A stretch of 64,000 nt of DNA from Malurus cyaneus samueli (taxonomy: Eukaryota; Chordata; Aves; Passeriformes; Maluridae), in assembly GCA_009741485.1 (NCBI GenBank), contig CM019217.1:34171485-34235484 (forward strand). The letters are read 5' to 3'. The notes beneath the pieces were generated by a model. The model was not told where the DNA came from. It was given only the letters and a program-made list of their open reading frames with translations, and ran no database searches. The translations under genes were made by a program, and so were the position numbers. Shown in pieces: positions 23,201 to 33,935 of the stretch. Each line of letters begins with the position of its first letter. Position 1 is the stretch's first letter.

Positions 23201-25157
23201 TAAAAGTACTCATGTCTGCAGGACTGCAGTCTTCCAGACATGGAAGACAACATAAAATTCCTAAGCTGATCACTTGACCAGAATGAGTTAATATTTTTTC
23301 ACTAAGATTCCATCACTGCTTTTCTGCTCTATACATATATTGGAAAGATACATTTCAGAGTATTAATCTTTTTCATGTCAATGTTTATAATTAAAACCTT
23401 GTGTGTTGCATTCAGATAGTCAGAAATTATCTCAATCATGAAGAAGAAAGAGAGAAACTTTATTCAAGTCAGAGAATTCTATTCTAACCCCTCAACTGGA
23501 TTACTTTTTGTCTAAATACGATTTGGTGCATTACTGTAACATTTCAGTAAAGAGGGTGGGAGTCTTTTCTCTGAAGCATACAAATGCCTTCAGCCTGGAG
23601 TAATTGCTTGGTATAGGTCTTTTTCCCACTGAGAGCAGAATACTCTTAGAATATGGCAGAATTTGAGGTGGGCAGTATAATATCAGTGGTAATATTTACT
23701 TTGTTTCATAAATAATTTTGAGTACTTGAAAATAGTTTAAAATATGGTGGGGAAAAGTGGTATAATACCTCAAAGAAAAGCATGCAGTCTTGTCTATTCA
23801 CTACTCGCAATCGTTCAGCTTTAAAGATGCAATGCGGTGCATTGGAGAAGCAAGTCCTTTGTCTGTCACTGTGTGTAAAGGTACAGTCAGTGAGCTATTT
23901 TAATGGTAGAAAAGAGTTCTTTGGTTGGTAATCCACTTATAATTACACAGGAGTCATTATGTAACCTGTCATTGCAGCGCACCTCAAACTAATGGGACAG
24001 ATGATACTCGTATCTTAAGCACAGGCCATCCTCGCTGCAGTAAACACTGCCGTCTCTGCAGCCTCAGAGTCGTGAGGAAAGATGGAGAAAACAAGGGAAG
24101 GCAGTTTTATTGCTGCCCTCTACCCAGGGAAACTCGGTGTGACTACTTTCAAGTATGTATAAGACTTCAGGACCTATTTTATAATCAGCACTTATTCATG
24201 CAGCCTCCTTGCCCCACTGATCGCTCAATTGTGGACAGATATAGTCCATTTAAAGTTTGTTATAATTTTAAACACTCTTGCATACTGAATTGAAACTGAG
24301 AGTATAACAATAGTTATAAACTTGCAGTTTTAGTTACTTCTCTTACTGCTGAGAAGGCACCTGCTTGTGCAAATGCTCTTAATCTACTTCTGGGTGGTGT
24401 AAAACAGATGCATAGGAGAAATACTGGTTTGAGGGGACTTGTACAAGTTGCTCAGATCAGCCTCTTGTTCAAAGAAGAACTATAGCAAACTAGATCTAAT
24501 TGTCAGCCATGGATCTGGTTAGCCAAAATCCTAGCCTCATAGGATGATGATTCTGTAATCTGCCTGGGCAAACCCTCCCACTGCTGCACTAATACCTAAT
24601 ATGACCTTCATAGCAGCAATTGGTGGCCTCTGCTCCTTGCTATGATTGTATGTGTCTGAGAAGAGTTTGACCTGATAAATGACCAGACAGTCACTTGCTA
24701 TCAGGTAGTTAATAGATGAACTCAAGACCTTAATGACTTTAACGCCTAAATTTGAAGGAAACTATTTGTTAATGTCATTTAAAGTTACACCAGTCAAAGT
24801 GCATGCAGTTGCAATTGGTGTTAAAGAAAAATCTAAAAAGTGATCACAAAAGAGATAAACTATTCTAACTGCTAGGAAGAATTTCTTCAATGGCATCCCC
24901 TGTAGATCTGTTTCTGTTATCAATTTTAAAATATGGAATTTATAGCCATCACACGTGTCTGAAACCTATTTCTTTGGCAGTGGGCTGACTTGGATTTTCC
25001 ATTTTGTAACCATGGCAAGCGATGTGTTATGAAGACTGTGTTGAAGATTGGTCCCAATAATGGGAAGAACTTTTTTGTGTGCCCTCTTGGCAAGGAAAAG
25101 CAGTGTGGCTTCTTTCAGTGGGCAGAAAATGGGCCAGGTATGCAGATTCTTCTGTGA
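5161..25157 (+). CDS. NEIL3: NEIL3, endonuclease VIII-like DNA glycosylase 3 (ten coding exons)
   Basis: A bifunctional base-excision glycosylase that removes oxidised bases, prefers single-stranded or quadruplex DNA, and unhooks replication-coupled interstrand crosslinks in the nucleus. Coding exons: 5161-5259, 8530-8645, 10607-10741, 12383-12596, 13680-13754, 16187-16353, 19302-19471, 21727-22123, 23978-24152, 24981-25157. They sum to 1725 nt (574 aa plus stop) against 605 aa in human, and all junction phases agree. Domain order: N-terminal MVEGP with Val2 as nucleophile; catalytic Lys60 in VETLGKELF (human Lys81); H2TH stretch LPGVGNIIKNEALF near 168-181; FPG zinc finger Cys233/236/255/258 with Arg250; NZF finger Cys302/305/316/319; lysine-rich linker 326-457; GRF fingers near 478-515 and 525-563. 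The start exposes Val2 after Met removal; an in-frame ATG at 5020 would not. The weak point is exon 1, which lacks about 20 residues of the human N-terminal domain and may carry a frameshift. Confidence 0.95.
5293..5316 (+). promoter_or_regulatory. Telomere-like G-quadruplex motif
   Basis: Four G runs of 3, 3, 3 and 5 with loops ATTA, CTA and CTA, resembling TTAGGG repeats. It lies 34 bases after the exon 1 donor on the coding strand, so both non-template DNA and nascent RNA could fold. The motif is seen directly; folding is inferred. Confidence 0.7.
5846..5902 (+). mobile_element. CR1 LINE 3'-end fragment
   Basis: Contains the CR1 3' UTR signature GATCTTTAAGGTCCCTTCCAA followed by the ATGATTCTA terminus. 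Only the last 55-60 bases remain, as expected for severe 5' truncation of CR1. Confidence 0.7.
7195..7940 (+). mobile_element. Decayed CR1 LINE (3' part)
   Basis: The first half resembles the end of the CR1 reverse-transcriptase frame (GACAGGTTGAGAAAATGGCTG-like, then CAGTACTTGCAGGAC). The second half resembles the CR1 tail (GGTATTAGGAAAAGATT, CAAGCCATGGAACAAGGGCCC, TGGACAAGGCCCTGGG, GACCAGATAATCTGTAGAG). It has internal deletions and no usable frame. It lies in NEIL3 intron 1, in the sense direction. Confidence 0.8.
8530..8645 (+). CDS. NEIL3: NEIL3 coding exon 2 (catalytic lysine)
   Basis: Bounded by TTTTTCAG| and |GTAAGA. It encodes residues 34-72 and holds GVETLGKELFMYF, nearly identical to human, with the lysine (60 here) equivalent to human Lys81. 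It leaves two bases of an arginine codon completed by exon 3. Confidence 0.95.
8646..10606 (+). other. NEIL3 intron 2
   Basis: GTAAGA...CTAAG intron. AT-rich, with no exon or mobile element that I recognise. It holds a perfect 22-bp palindrome at 9517-9538. Confidence 0.8.
9517..9538. repeat. Perfect 22-bp palindrome
   Basis: Arm GTATGTTCTTA followed directly by its exact reverse complement, with no spacer. The centre TGTTCTTATAAGAACA contains two TGTTCT half sites in opposite orientation. The palindrome does not extend beyond 22 bp. Confidence 0.95.
10607..10741 (+). CDS. NEIL3: NEIL3 coding exon 3
   Basis: Bounded by TTTCTAAG| and |GTAAAG. It opens IHFGMNG (human IHFGMKG), the start of a conserved strand of the N-terminal glycosylase domain, and continues to the DVTLEY region. 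It is 135 nt with phases 2 in and 2 out, consistent with both neighbours. Confidence 0.95.
11476..11620 (+). mobile_element. tRNA-Ile-derived SINE with CR1-like 3' tail (TguSINE1-like)
   Basis: The 5' part keeps tRNA-Ile features: TAGCTCCGTTGGTTAGAGC (A box), ATAATGCCAAGG (anticodon arm) and a decayed B box ending ATCCCCGTATGGGCCA. It is followed by ATTCAC, CTCCTTGTGGTATCCTTCC and AACTCAAAATATTCTGTGAT, the CR1-like tail that lets CR1 machinery move it. This matches my memory of zebra-finch TguSINE1. It is not a functional tRNA: arms are mutated and there is no CR1-free 3' end. Confidence 0.85.
11683..12012 (+). mobile_element. Solo retroviral LTR remnant
   Basis: An LTR-like order on the + strand: TGTAGGGGAG start, CCAAT-type box in AACCAATGTATG, TATA-type GGATAAAAGAGG, then AATAAAG and a GT-rich U5-like stretch. 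The length near 330 bp fits short avian ERVK or alpharetrovirus-like LTRs. There is no internal gag, pol or env beside it. Exact ends and target duplications are not certain. Confidence 0.6.
12383..12596 (+). CDS. NEIL3: NEIL3 coding exon 4 (H2TH)
   Basis: Bounded by TCTTCCAG| and |GTGGGT. It carries LDVCSPKFSF and the helix-two-turn-helix core LPGVGNIIKNEALFDSGLHP, which is identical to human over that core. The exon ends in phase 0 after PAVK. Confidence 0.97.
12597..13679 (+). other. NEIL3 intron 4
   Basis: GTGGGT...TTACAG intron of AT-rich sequence. I see no repeat family, exon or structure worth calling. Confidence 0.8.
13680..13754 (+). CDS. NEIL3: NEIL3 coding exon 5
   Basis: A 25-codon exon between CTTACAG| and |GTATTG, starting VCQLTDEHIRHLVKM and ending LLFYK. 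It matches the human segment after HPAVK in length and sequence, and completes the helical part of the H2TH domain. Confidence 0.95.
13755..16186 (+). other. NEIL3 intron 5
   Basis: GTATTG...TTCTAG intron. The outer parts are AT-rich and featureless. From about 15.12 to 15.95 kb the composition becomes richer in G+C and CTG/CAG words, which I cannot assign to a repeat family; this is discussed as a finding. Confidence 0.75.
16187..16353 (+). CDS. NEIL3: NEIL3 coding exon 6 (FPG-type zinc finger)
   Basis: Bounded by TGTTCTAG| and |GTATGA. It holds the beta-hairpin zinc finger RPACREC...TYFCSQC with four cysteines at 233, 236, 255 and 258, and the DNNRMTYF loop whose arginine contacts DNA phosphate in the family. 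It leaves two bases of a serine codon. Confidence 0.97.
16354..19301 (+). other. NEIL3 intron 6
   Basis: GTATGA...TTCACAG intron, the second largest of the gene. It is AT-rich, with a short TA repeat at 17203-17221 and no recognisable exon or mobile element. Confidence 0.8.
17203..17221. repeat. Short (TA)n microsatellite
   Basis: About nine TA units in NEIL3 intron 6. It is short and of no evident function. Confidence 0.85.
19302..19471 (+). CDS. NEIL3: NEIL3 coding exon 7 (RanBP2/NZF finger)
   Basis: Bounded by TTTCACAG| and |GTATTG. It encodes KLPARN and then WTCMRCTLINKPSAEICDAC, a W-x-C-x2-C-x10-C-x2-C NZF finger. The Thr-Leu after the second cysteine is the ubiquitin-contact dipeptide of NZF fingers, which in NEIL3 is linked to recruitment to ubiquitylated CMG helicase. 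Confidence 0.97.
19472..21726 (+). other. NEIL3 intron 7
   Basis: GTATTG...CCTTAG intron, AT-rich. A small three-fold CCAAGTACTT repeat lies near 20333-20358. Nothing else is recognised. Confidence 0.75.
21727..22123 (+). CDS. NEIL3: NEIL3 coding exon 8 (linker)
   Basis: Bounded by TTCCTTAG| and |GTATGT. The first half, with EIKINRKTAFGTTTLVLTD, is conserved with human. The second half is serine/glutamine/lysine-rich and shorter than in human, which accounts for some of the length difference. It is probably disordered and spaces the NZF finger from the GRF fingers. Confidence 0.95.
22124..23977 (+). other. NEIL3 intron 8
   Basis: GTATGT...TTGCAG intron. AT-rich, with no exon, mobile element or notable repeat that I can support. 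Confidence 0.75.
23978..24152 (+). CDS. NEIL3: NEIL3 coding exon 9 (first GRF finger)
   Basis: Bounded by CATTGCAG| and |GTATGT. It holds PRCSKHCRLC, DGENKGRQFY and PLPRETRCDYF, the GRF zinc finger that binds single-stranded DNA in NEIL3, APE2 and TOP3A. The exon ends in phase 0 just before the Trp of exon 10. Confidence 0.97.
24153..24980 (+). other. NEIL3 intron 9
   Basis: GTATGT...TTGGCAG intron between the two GRF exons. No feature recognised. Confidence 0.8.
24981..25157 (+). CDS. NEIL3: NEIL3 coding exon 10 (second GRF finger and stop)
   Basis: Starts after CTTTGGCAG| with WADLDFPFCNHGKR. The finger then runs through VLKIGPNNGKNFFVCPLGKE to GFFQWAENGPG. It ends MQILL and TGA at 25155-25157, where human ends with a similar short hydrophobic tail. 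Confidence 0.97.
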   Translation, partial: WADLDFPFCNHGKRCVMKTVLKIGPNNGKNFFVCPLGKEKQCGFFQWAENGPGMQILL

Positions 25158-25530
25158 TGCTCATGTTACAGTTACCTGTTTTTCAGGATGTCTTAAGTAC
25201 ACAACTTTAGTAGTAATTTCTGTTTTGTTTTGTCTTTTTCCCTGTTCACTAGTTAACTAGAAAAAGAGCTCCAAAGTAAAGAACAGCAGATCTAGAAAGA
25301 GTAATTTTACATAGTCCTATAAAAATTAAACACTGCTTGTATGCTGCCTACAATTCTGAAATAAACATTTAGCTTTCAACATATTGTGACATATTGTTGT
25401 ATTTCTAATAAAAAATTGCACTGCGCCTTTTTTTATGTGTTGTTTTAAATTGGTAAACTTTAAGTGTAAACATGTATTTAGCAAAAGTGAATAAAAAGAA
25501 TACATTTTAATAAATACTGCTTCATGCTTT
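25158..25530 (+). terminator. NEIL3: NEIL3 3' UTR with clustered poly(A) signals
   Basis: AATAAA hexamers at 25360-25365, 25407-25412, 25490-25495 and 25509-25514 follow the stop codon within 360 bases. The first gives a short UTR of about 220 nt and the last about 370 nt. Which site is used cannot be told from sequence. A further AATAAA near 26.93 kb could serve a longer form. Confidence 0.6.
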
Positions 25531-28500
25531 CTCAGAGCTTAAAATGAAACAGCAATGGACTGTAAAATTCAAGTGTTAGAATAGTTGATTGTCTTTACTT
25601 AGAACTGGTAAACAAAGACAAAAACCTTCCTTAAAGCAAATAACATGACTCTTCAGTTTTCTAAATTTTATATTCTAAATCCTTATCCTAATGTTTTATT
25701 CTAGTTGCTACTGAACATTTTTTCCTCAATCGACATGTAATGCATAGTAAAATCATACCTCTGAGGTGGTTAAAACTCAGGTAATGTTTGTTGGTCTAAC
25801 CACTATTGGCTGAAGCAAAGGGAAAAAGTAAATAGAATATGCCTAAGATATTAACGGTGAAGTAAATCAGAAACAGAATTCTTCAGATCTTTAGAGAGTG
25901 TATTAGGGATACCGAAGAAAATTAGACTAATGAAGAAAGGGCCATAGCTTCATACATCATCACAATCAATTTTTAATTGAAAATTAAGTGTTGCTTACCA
26001 CTGAAATATGTGGGATAAACCAGACTTAAAAGCACCTTGCAAATGATTTTTCAGTCTATGCAAATACTTCAGTTTGTTTTGTTTTATTGTTTTTTTTTTT
26101 AATAGGAAAGAACTACTTGATTTTTTTGAGAAATTTGTATCACTTCAGCCCAATTTAAATCTTGCATTCCAAGGTGCAAGTGAAACTGTCTCATTCTTTT
26201 CCTAAGTAGCACAAACTCAGAAGTTCTTTTTCTTCCTCTTTTTAGTAGCCTTTGATACATTTGAAATATTTTAAAACTTTCCTCACGTGAAGGAAATATT
26301 TTTAATCAGATTGTAGAAACTGTAATCTTTATGTTGCTCAATGGTCTCTTTCCAAATAATACATCTCTTTCATGACATAGAGAACTCCACCTGAGAACAA
26401 AACAAACTACTTCACGTAGTGAAGACTGATTTTTTCCATTGCCATCTTTCTTTATGGTGCTTCTTGTTACAATGATATGTTGCTGCTACCTTGTGCTTTT
26501 ACATCTAAATCTGTAAAATTGCAGTCTCTAAGCGGTTCTTCACTTGTATTTGTACAATTCATTATGGTGATAAAATGTTTGATTATTTTTAAATTGCACA
26601 TGCTTTTGGATGTCTTGCACAGGGATAAATCTTCAGTATTTCTGTTAAACTTGAAAAAGAAAAAAGAAATACAACCATTTTTGATTACTTGCCTTCTACA
26701 AATGTTTTTTCTGAAGCTGGAAGGTAAATTACTTTTTCAAACTTTAACACATGAAAAATAACAGTTGGGCTCTTACATATTTTTTTTTAGCTTAGTAGCC
26801 AGACAAAAAGTGAGTATCTGTTTACATAAAATGCATACAAGTTTTAAAGGGTTAACTGCTTATGTTAGCTACTGCAATAACTTTGCTTTTCTTTCTTGTA
26901 TTTCTTGAATATGTTGTATGTTTTTTTTAATAAAAATCTGTTTTGAATGGCTGGTATATTTGTATCAGCCTAATGTTGCTATATATGCTACTTCTGTAAT
27001 GTCACATGAGAAAAGGCAGAAAGGGAAATCACAAAGGGCAAGGACACCCTGAGCTTATCATGGTGAACTAGCATGTGAAGGAATCTCACATGTTTACTCT
27101 TAAAAGAAATAGGAAGCTAAACAAGAGAGTGAATTCTACTTCACTAGATGCCTCTGCAAACCTTACTGCTTTTGCCAGCATTGCTTTTAATTTTATTTTT
27201 TTTTGAGAAGACAGCACTTTGTAACTTGTTTAACAAGCTCTGGCTGATAGCTGATGGTCAAAAGTTTTGACCAAAAAAAGCTGGCAACAAAACTTGGATT
27301 AGATCTCCACTCAACCTTTCAAAAAGAAACTGCAACCAAGAATACAAAACCAGATAAAAGTTGTGATTTTCAGCCTTTTTTCTAATAGTTTACAAATGTA
27401 TTTTTATTTTTTTCACATTGATTCATCTATCACAGCGCCAGTGATGGAACACATTTCTTTCAGATTTGTATCTGGCTTACACATTTTAATGGCTCATGTA
27501 GCACACAATCAGCTGTGGAGGCTGAAAGGAATAACAAGATGTAAATTAAAACAGGGAACTGTCTTTCCCAAGGATTTTCTGTAATTTATATTCCTAATGA
27601 AGGCAAATTTAAATAATTTTCAGAAAAATAAAGCCCTTTTTAAAAGCCTTAGGGTTCTGACACAGTGTTGTTACTTTGACCTGTACCCAAACACAACCAA
27701 AAGAAATGGGATTATTACCAGTGCCTACAGGAGGCTGTTGGGACTGCTGACAGGCTCACATAAGCTCCTTTGACTGGATTATTTCTGAAAGAAAATGGTG
27801 ATGGCAGTTCTGTAATAAAAAGGAGAATTCCAGTAAAGCTGACTTCTAAGTACTCTTGTGTACAACTTTTAGAGAGCTTTTTTTAGACATTAAGACTACA
27901 ACACGTCTATGGCATAATAGAAATCTGTCTTTCACCTTAAGCTGAAAACACGTTTTTCTGTTTTTATATACCACAAAACTAACCTCAAAAAGCCCCTGAA
28001 CTTAGCTGAGATGCTATACAAAAGAGTTTTTAGAGGATCAAATCAAGGTCACACAAGTTAAAAATCCAGACTCAGAGAATACTAATGCTACATGCCATGA
28101 CCAGTTTCTGATTAATTGGTAGCACTTTCATTACTATTAACAATTTAAGCAAGTTTAGGCAGAGTATATCCTTCAGATTGAAATGAATGTTTATTTTCCA
28201 ATTTGTGCCATTCAGTTTCGAATCAACAGATTTTACACCTGGTTTTGTATCTTTATACCCTTACTTAAAGTACCTTTTTAACCAGGTATTTGTTAGACAG
28301 ATATTTTTTCTTAGTCTACACCTGTAATTTGTTGTCAATGCGAATTCAGCAAACAGATAAATAGAATGCTACCTATTAATTCACTGAAGGACAACTAAAT
28401 TTGCACTGAAAGAATGATTCAAGTTTTAGGACATTACTATAGTCACAGCTGTGAAACAAACCTTTTCAATTATACAATTACTCTGTATCCACGTTCCTGT

Positions 28501-31500
28501 GTAAAAAGGTGTTAGTACTCGCTTGTTTTTCTGAAATGGAAAATATGAGTCTTTAGTGTCATGGTGGAAAGGGACCTTCAAAGAAGCAGAAGTTTCCTTC
28601 CTTAATATCTGTATGAATGTTGATCATTAGTGGCTAAGCATCTTTCATAAAATCAAAAGATACTGTAAAGTCTCTAACAGACTTCACAGCAACATCTCTA
28701 GAAGATTTTGAATTATTATCAGTCTCTTCTTGTATCCTTCTGCATTTTCTGCAATTCAAAGTGCTGATGACAGGCAGAGTTCAGCATCTAGTGTAACTTA
28801 ATATTCTGCACATCTGTTTTTTATTTCTCTTGTGCCTGAAATGTTGTTTATTATGTCGAACCTTTACTTCAATATTCAAAACATACATTCAAAATTAATT
28901 TAGAAAAGTGTGGAAATGTGCTATAATTTATCTTAGTGGAGCAACAAAATAAAGTCCAATCTAAGGAGAGTACCCAACAAATTATTTTCCATATCAAAGC
29001 TTATTAAAAATGCATCAAGCACACTTACGGGTGAGCAGAACTCAGAGTGTACACAGTATTGTCTAAACATAGTTAGTGCTTTAATTATTTAACTTATTGA
29101 ATTGCCACTGCTGTAAATAGCGCAGGTTCCTGCAGAGTTTGTATGCTTTATAATTTTTCATTATAAAATCAACTTCAAATAACTTTCAGCTATTAGTCAT
29201 GTGATATGATCATACTGTGAAAAGGTGCTAGCACTACTCGTCTTTTAATACTCAGGTTTTAGGTGAACCTTCTTAACAGAGAGATGGCAGAGTAAAGAGA
29301 GACCTCGCAGAAGGCACTGAGAAGCAGAGCCTTTACTCAAAGATGGGATGAAACTGTGTAGTTAGGAACACGGAAGGGAAAAGTGAAGCAAGAGTTCCTT
29401 TTTTGGCAGAAGGCCTGTTTGGACTGGTTCAGCTACAAAGGAGCTGAAATCTAAGTCAGCTACCAAACGTCTGTGTGGTCTTTCTCTCCAACCTGTATTA
29501 TCTCCATCTGTGTTTTAAATTGCAATCCAACTGCTCAGTGTTCAGATTAAACAGGCTTTAATCTCAGGTTATGAGTAAATCCAGCTGCAGATTTCACCAG
29601 ACTATAAAATGACCTATGTATAAGTGCTGCTGGCTGGCTGTGCCTCAGGCAGATTCCAGACAGCTCCAAAGATACAGTACTCAAAGTGGGCTTTGCCACA
29701 GAAGCCTGAGCATCACATATGCTCAGAGATACTTACTCACATAGCCTTAAATCTAGAAAGGGTTAAATAATCATCCACCCTACCCTTCTGTAGAAAACAT
29801 GTGGAGTCAGAATTTTTTTCTGGCTATTTTCTTTAAACATAACTTCTCTTACTCTATCACAGGCATCATGATGACAGTGACAGACAGTAATGATTTGTTG
29901 TGCAAAAAATCCTTCATAATTTGTTAGAGTAGGATACTGAAGTAAGGAAAAGACCATCTAAAATGGGAAAAACTGGGAAATGCATTTTAAGCTTTATTCA
30001 AAAAACAATGCAGCACTACAAGGATCACTGGCTTTGTTAAATAGCCAAACAGTTAAGTAGCATTTGCAACGTGCTTTTGCCCCAGCTAGTTGACTTTTGA
30101 AAAGCACAATATTGGCTAAAATAATTTCAAACTTAAGGCAATATCCTTTAGGAGCAACTAGAGAAAAAACCAATGCATAACCTCTCATAAAAATAATTCA
30201 GACTACATTTCTCAAACTCTAAATAATTCTATACCTGCAAAACCCCAAAGGTTTTAATAAAAAAGAAACAAATTAAATTAAAATTCAAGCACTTAATAAT
30301 TTATTTAATATGTTCTAGAACTTCAGGATTACCTTAAACATACAAATGAAAATTTTGAAATGTCTTTAATAAAACATTCAATTTACAAGATATAAATGTA
30401 AGCTAAAATTTAAATTTCAATTTTAAATCTAGACAACATTTGAAAAACAATTTTGCAATAGAAAAGTTGAACTCCTTACTGTGGCAGTACTGCTGAGCCT
30501 GTGAAAGTAAAAAATACATTTAACCAAAATTCCACTCAAGGCAAAGATGGTGAAGTGTTGGAAAATTTCTTAAGGATGGTACTTAAACATTAAGTGGTCT
30601 TGATAGCATAACTTGCTTTGATTAAAACTGAGAAATAACATTTAAGTAAATACTTGGCCTTGTAGATGATAAAAGTAAAAAATGCAGTCAACACTAGAAT
30701 GCACAAACAAGCTTAAAATCCATTTGTATGAACAATTAGAAAAACAATGCACTTTTTTCTTTACCTTACTGTACACAGAAATATATAATTTATGCTTTGC
30801 TTTGATAACTCATGTTAGTTGCACTGTATTTGCCACTTGTCAGCTTCTTTCCAAGGTTCAGTCATCACCTAGGATTTCAATGCCATACAGCTTGACCTAG
30901 AAATCCATGCAAAGTCTTATGTTATACTTCATGTTCACTAGAAAAATAAAATATACTTGTTTTTAACCAGTGTAAAGTAATCTAATAGGACAAGGCTTTA
31001 CAAATACAAAATAAAAACACTTTTATAAAAGCAGTCTTTCGGCAAATGCATTTCTTAAAAACATGAGCTGACTCCAAGTAGAGATCAGAACAAATACATC
31101 TAATATTATCATAACCTATTCTTTACCCATAAATGACTAAGGATTTCTGGAAGTATTTTAAACTAGAGTCACATGCTAGAAGTAGCAACAGCGTTACACA
31201 AGTTGACAATAAGGACAGAAGGTTTTAGAAAGTTACCTTTGAACCTTCTATATCTTGGTGAGACATGGAACCACTGGAAACGAATTAAAGGTCAAAAAAG
31301 CCTACATAAACACACCCTAAAATATGTTTTCCTTTTGCAGGGAAAACGTATCAAACATGTGGTCTTGACATTGGCTACTAAAGGTTCTTAGATTCCCTCA
31401 GACCCCAACTGACAAAGATCGGGTGATCAAATCAAGGTGTAAACATGCAAAGTATCCCCCTACAGCCTGACTTAGCATGTTTGGACTCAGCAATGCAGCA

Positions 31501-32085
31501 TGAGATGTAAGCGTAGAAGAAACTTTTGCCATAAAACTATTCAGATATGAAGATAATACAGTACCTACAGAAGTTTCAACTGTTTATATTTCACTAGTTA
31601 CAACCTGCTTTGATAAACTAGAACAGGAGTTATTGAGTTATGGATTGAAATAGGAGAAAAGCAGTTATGGGACAAAATAGAAGGTGGAATTCAGCTGGGG
31701 TGAATAAATCCCTGAAACTTTCTTCAGCAAATCTCAGGTCACTATATGATGCTAGTTTGAATGTAATTCCTTGGGTACTACTGAACTCAGCCCCTGATAA
31801 CAATCATCAACTGCAATTCAAACTTTTTTTTCCTCCTCATTGCTCTACACAATCTAGGTTTGGATGTTTCCTAGAACACATTATTTTCAAATTCCGTTTA
31901 AAACCTTTTTCATTGCACATGATGGATTAGCTTAATTTAATTTATTGTTATACCAATACATGAAGCACATGAAAAAAACCACTTGAACTTTGTTACTTAA
32001 ATCTGAAGAAGCCAGATACAGCCCATTTTTCATATATCCATTTTGCTGTATCTGTTGTGAAGTCTTAAAAATTAATATTATGCAG

Positions 32086-32156
32086 GAGTGATAGCTCTAA
32101 TGGTAACAGATACTGGATAGAGTGTTACCATTAGAGTGATAGCTCTAATGGTAACA
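32086..32156. repeat. Three-copy direct/inverted repeat hairpin cluster
   Basis: The 14-mer CTCTAATGGTAACA occurs at 32095-32108 and 32143-32156, and its exact reverse complement at 32123-32136 lies between them. The two direct copies are part of a 23-bp identical repeat at 32086-32108 and 32134-32156, with a 48-bp period. Hairpins with a 6-nt or a 14-nt loop are both possible. Confidence 0.95.
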
Positions 32157-33552
32157 TACTGGAAAAGACCTAGCACTAATAATCAAGTTACACTCTGCTA
32201 TTTTGTCAAAAATACTAGTCATTGTGTTAATTGCAAGAAGCAGGCCACATCTGTTCACAATGTGTGAGTCAAGAACCAATCATACTCAGTGTTATGTACT
32301 CAAAGAACACAACTACACCAAGTTTGCAAAGGAAAGTATACCAAATTTTAACAAAGTATTTAAAATCAAGGGTATCCATAATTACCTTCCTTTACTGAAA
32401 GCTGCTAAGTTAGAGAATACTGTTCATATCCACTGAAAATATTGTTTCCTAGATGCTGCAAATAATAAAAAGCTTTTCCATCGCTACAAACAGCAAGATC
32501 AAAAAAAATTACCTCAAATTATTCTTTATGTCCTTTCACATATAATTTTTGCCATGATGATAAATACACTACAGTAGTTTATTCTATAATTTCTTTACAG
32601 GCCTGCCAGATGACCATCTCTTTTCTAGTACAAAAGCAAGTCCAGCAATTTTTTGAGTCAGCTAGAAATGTAATTTTTTTCCACAAGTTTTGCAAGCTTC
32701 TTCATACATGGTATGAGTTTAAGGTAGTCAAGATTCAGGAAACTATACAGTCAGATTGATAAAGAAAATAAAACACTTATTCCCTGCAATGAGAGTGAAC
32801 AAAGGTAGCTGTTTCAGGTATAAAGTATCCTGAAACATAAATTTCATGTGCTTGGCCACAAGATTAACACAGATGGCAGTTACAATCTCTCACCTAAATC
32901 AGTGTGCAGTACATCCACTTTTCTGGCTGTAACACTGCTGCAACAGATAGCTCACCCTGAAGTATCATTTCTGAACACATCTTTTGGTAACCCTGTTAAG
33001 TAAGGCTTAAATAAACATTCTTGGATGAAAGAAGATTTACTGATCTTTAATTACTGAGATTACATTGGTATCTGTTACATTGTTCTCCTATGGACAGGCT
33101 GCTAACATTGCCAAATCATTATAAATATTGAAATTTGTTAGCAGTGTAAATTTTGCACACAAGGGATGGCAGACCTGAAACTGAGGTTGCTTAAAGAGAA
33201 GGGTAGTGCCTAGGCTGGCAATCTCACATATTTGGTTTGAGAATAAAATTTACTCATTCCATGAGAAAAGAATGCCTAGCTTGTAATTAATGATATATGC
33301 ATGCTGTTAGTAATTCACTACTAAGTCATAACATCATTGGGAACAGACACTTGTTAAAATGAAAATGTAATAAATGGGAAGTTAAAGAACCACACTGACA
33401 GAATATTCTTGTTGTCGTAAATCTGTGTTTATTCTTTAATCACCAGAAAGTTGCCCTTAATGCCTTGTTAGTGAACCACTCTGGAACTTGGTCTATTTTC
33501 TGAGCTCTGCTGTTATTCAAGGAATGTGTACCAGATCTTACCACACACTACC

Positions 33553-33935
33553 TGTTGGGAGGAAAAGGTTAAAACCAGAAGATTTGGTGAGGAAGAGGGA
33601 ATAATAGTTTTGCTTAAAGTGACCTTGCGGCTGGGATTCTAAAGATGTCAGTGTGGGGAAAAAAAAGTGTCCATTTATTAAGCCTAGTATGGTTTATCCT
33701 CTGCCTGTTTTAAGTGGAATTCCTGTGAAGGAAGAATCTCACAGCCACAAACAAAGCCTTTTGTAGCAGTGAGGCAGGCAGAGACACTCCTGCCCACTAG
33801 GATGAGCTAAGCCCAACAGAGCTTGTCCCCCTGTATGTCTCTGCCACCCTGAGTTGTGAACAAGGTAATTAAATAAATCTACTCTGCATTTTAGCTGTGA
33901 CTTGGTTACTTGTATATGTTCATTCACACCTTACC
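33553..33935 (+). mobile_element. Possible solo LTR
   Basis: Starts TGTTGGGAGG and is moderately G+C-rich against an AT-rich flank. It has AATTAAATAAATCTACTCTG near 33870 as a poly(A)-like region, followed by a short tail. I did not find clear target duplications and cannot name a family. It could also be ordinary unique sequence. Confidence 0.3.

Noticed and set aside
22939..23253. A 104-codon frame on the - strand in NEIL3 intron 8
   Set aside because: No recognisable domain, antisense within an intron, and length within chance for 64 kb of AT-rich DNA.
24537..24725. Possible CR1 piece in NEIL3 intron 9 (GATTCTGTAATC)
   Set aside because: Only a short word matches; the adjoining sequence does not follow the CR1 tail.
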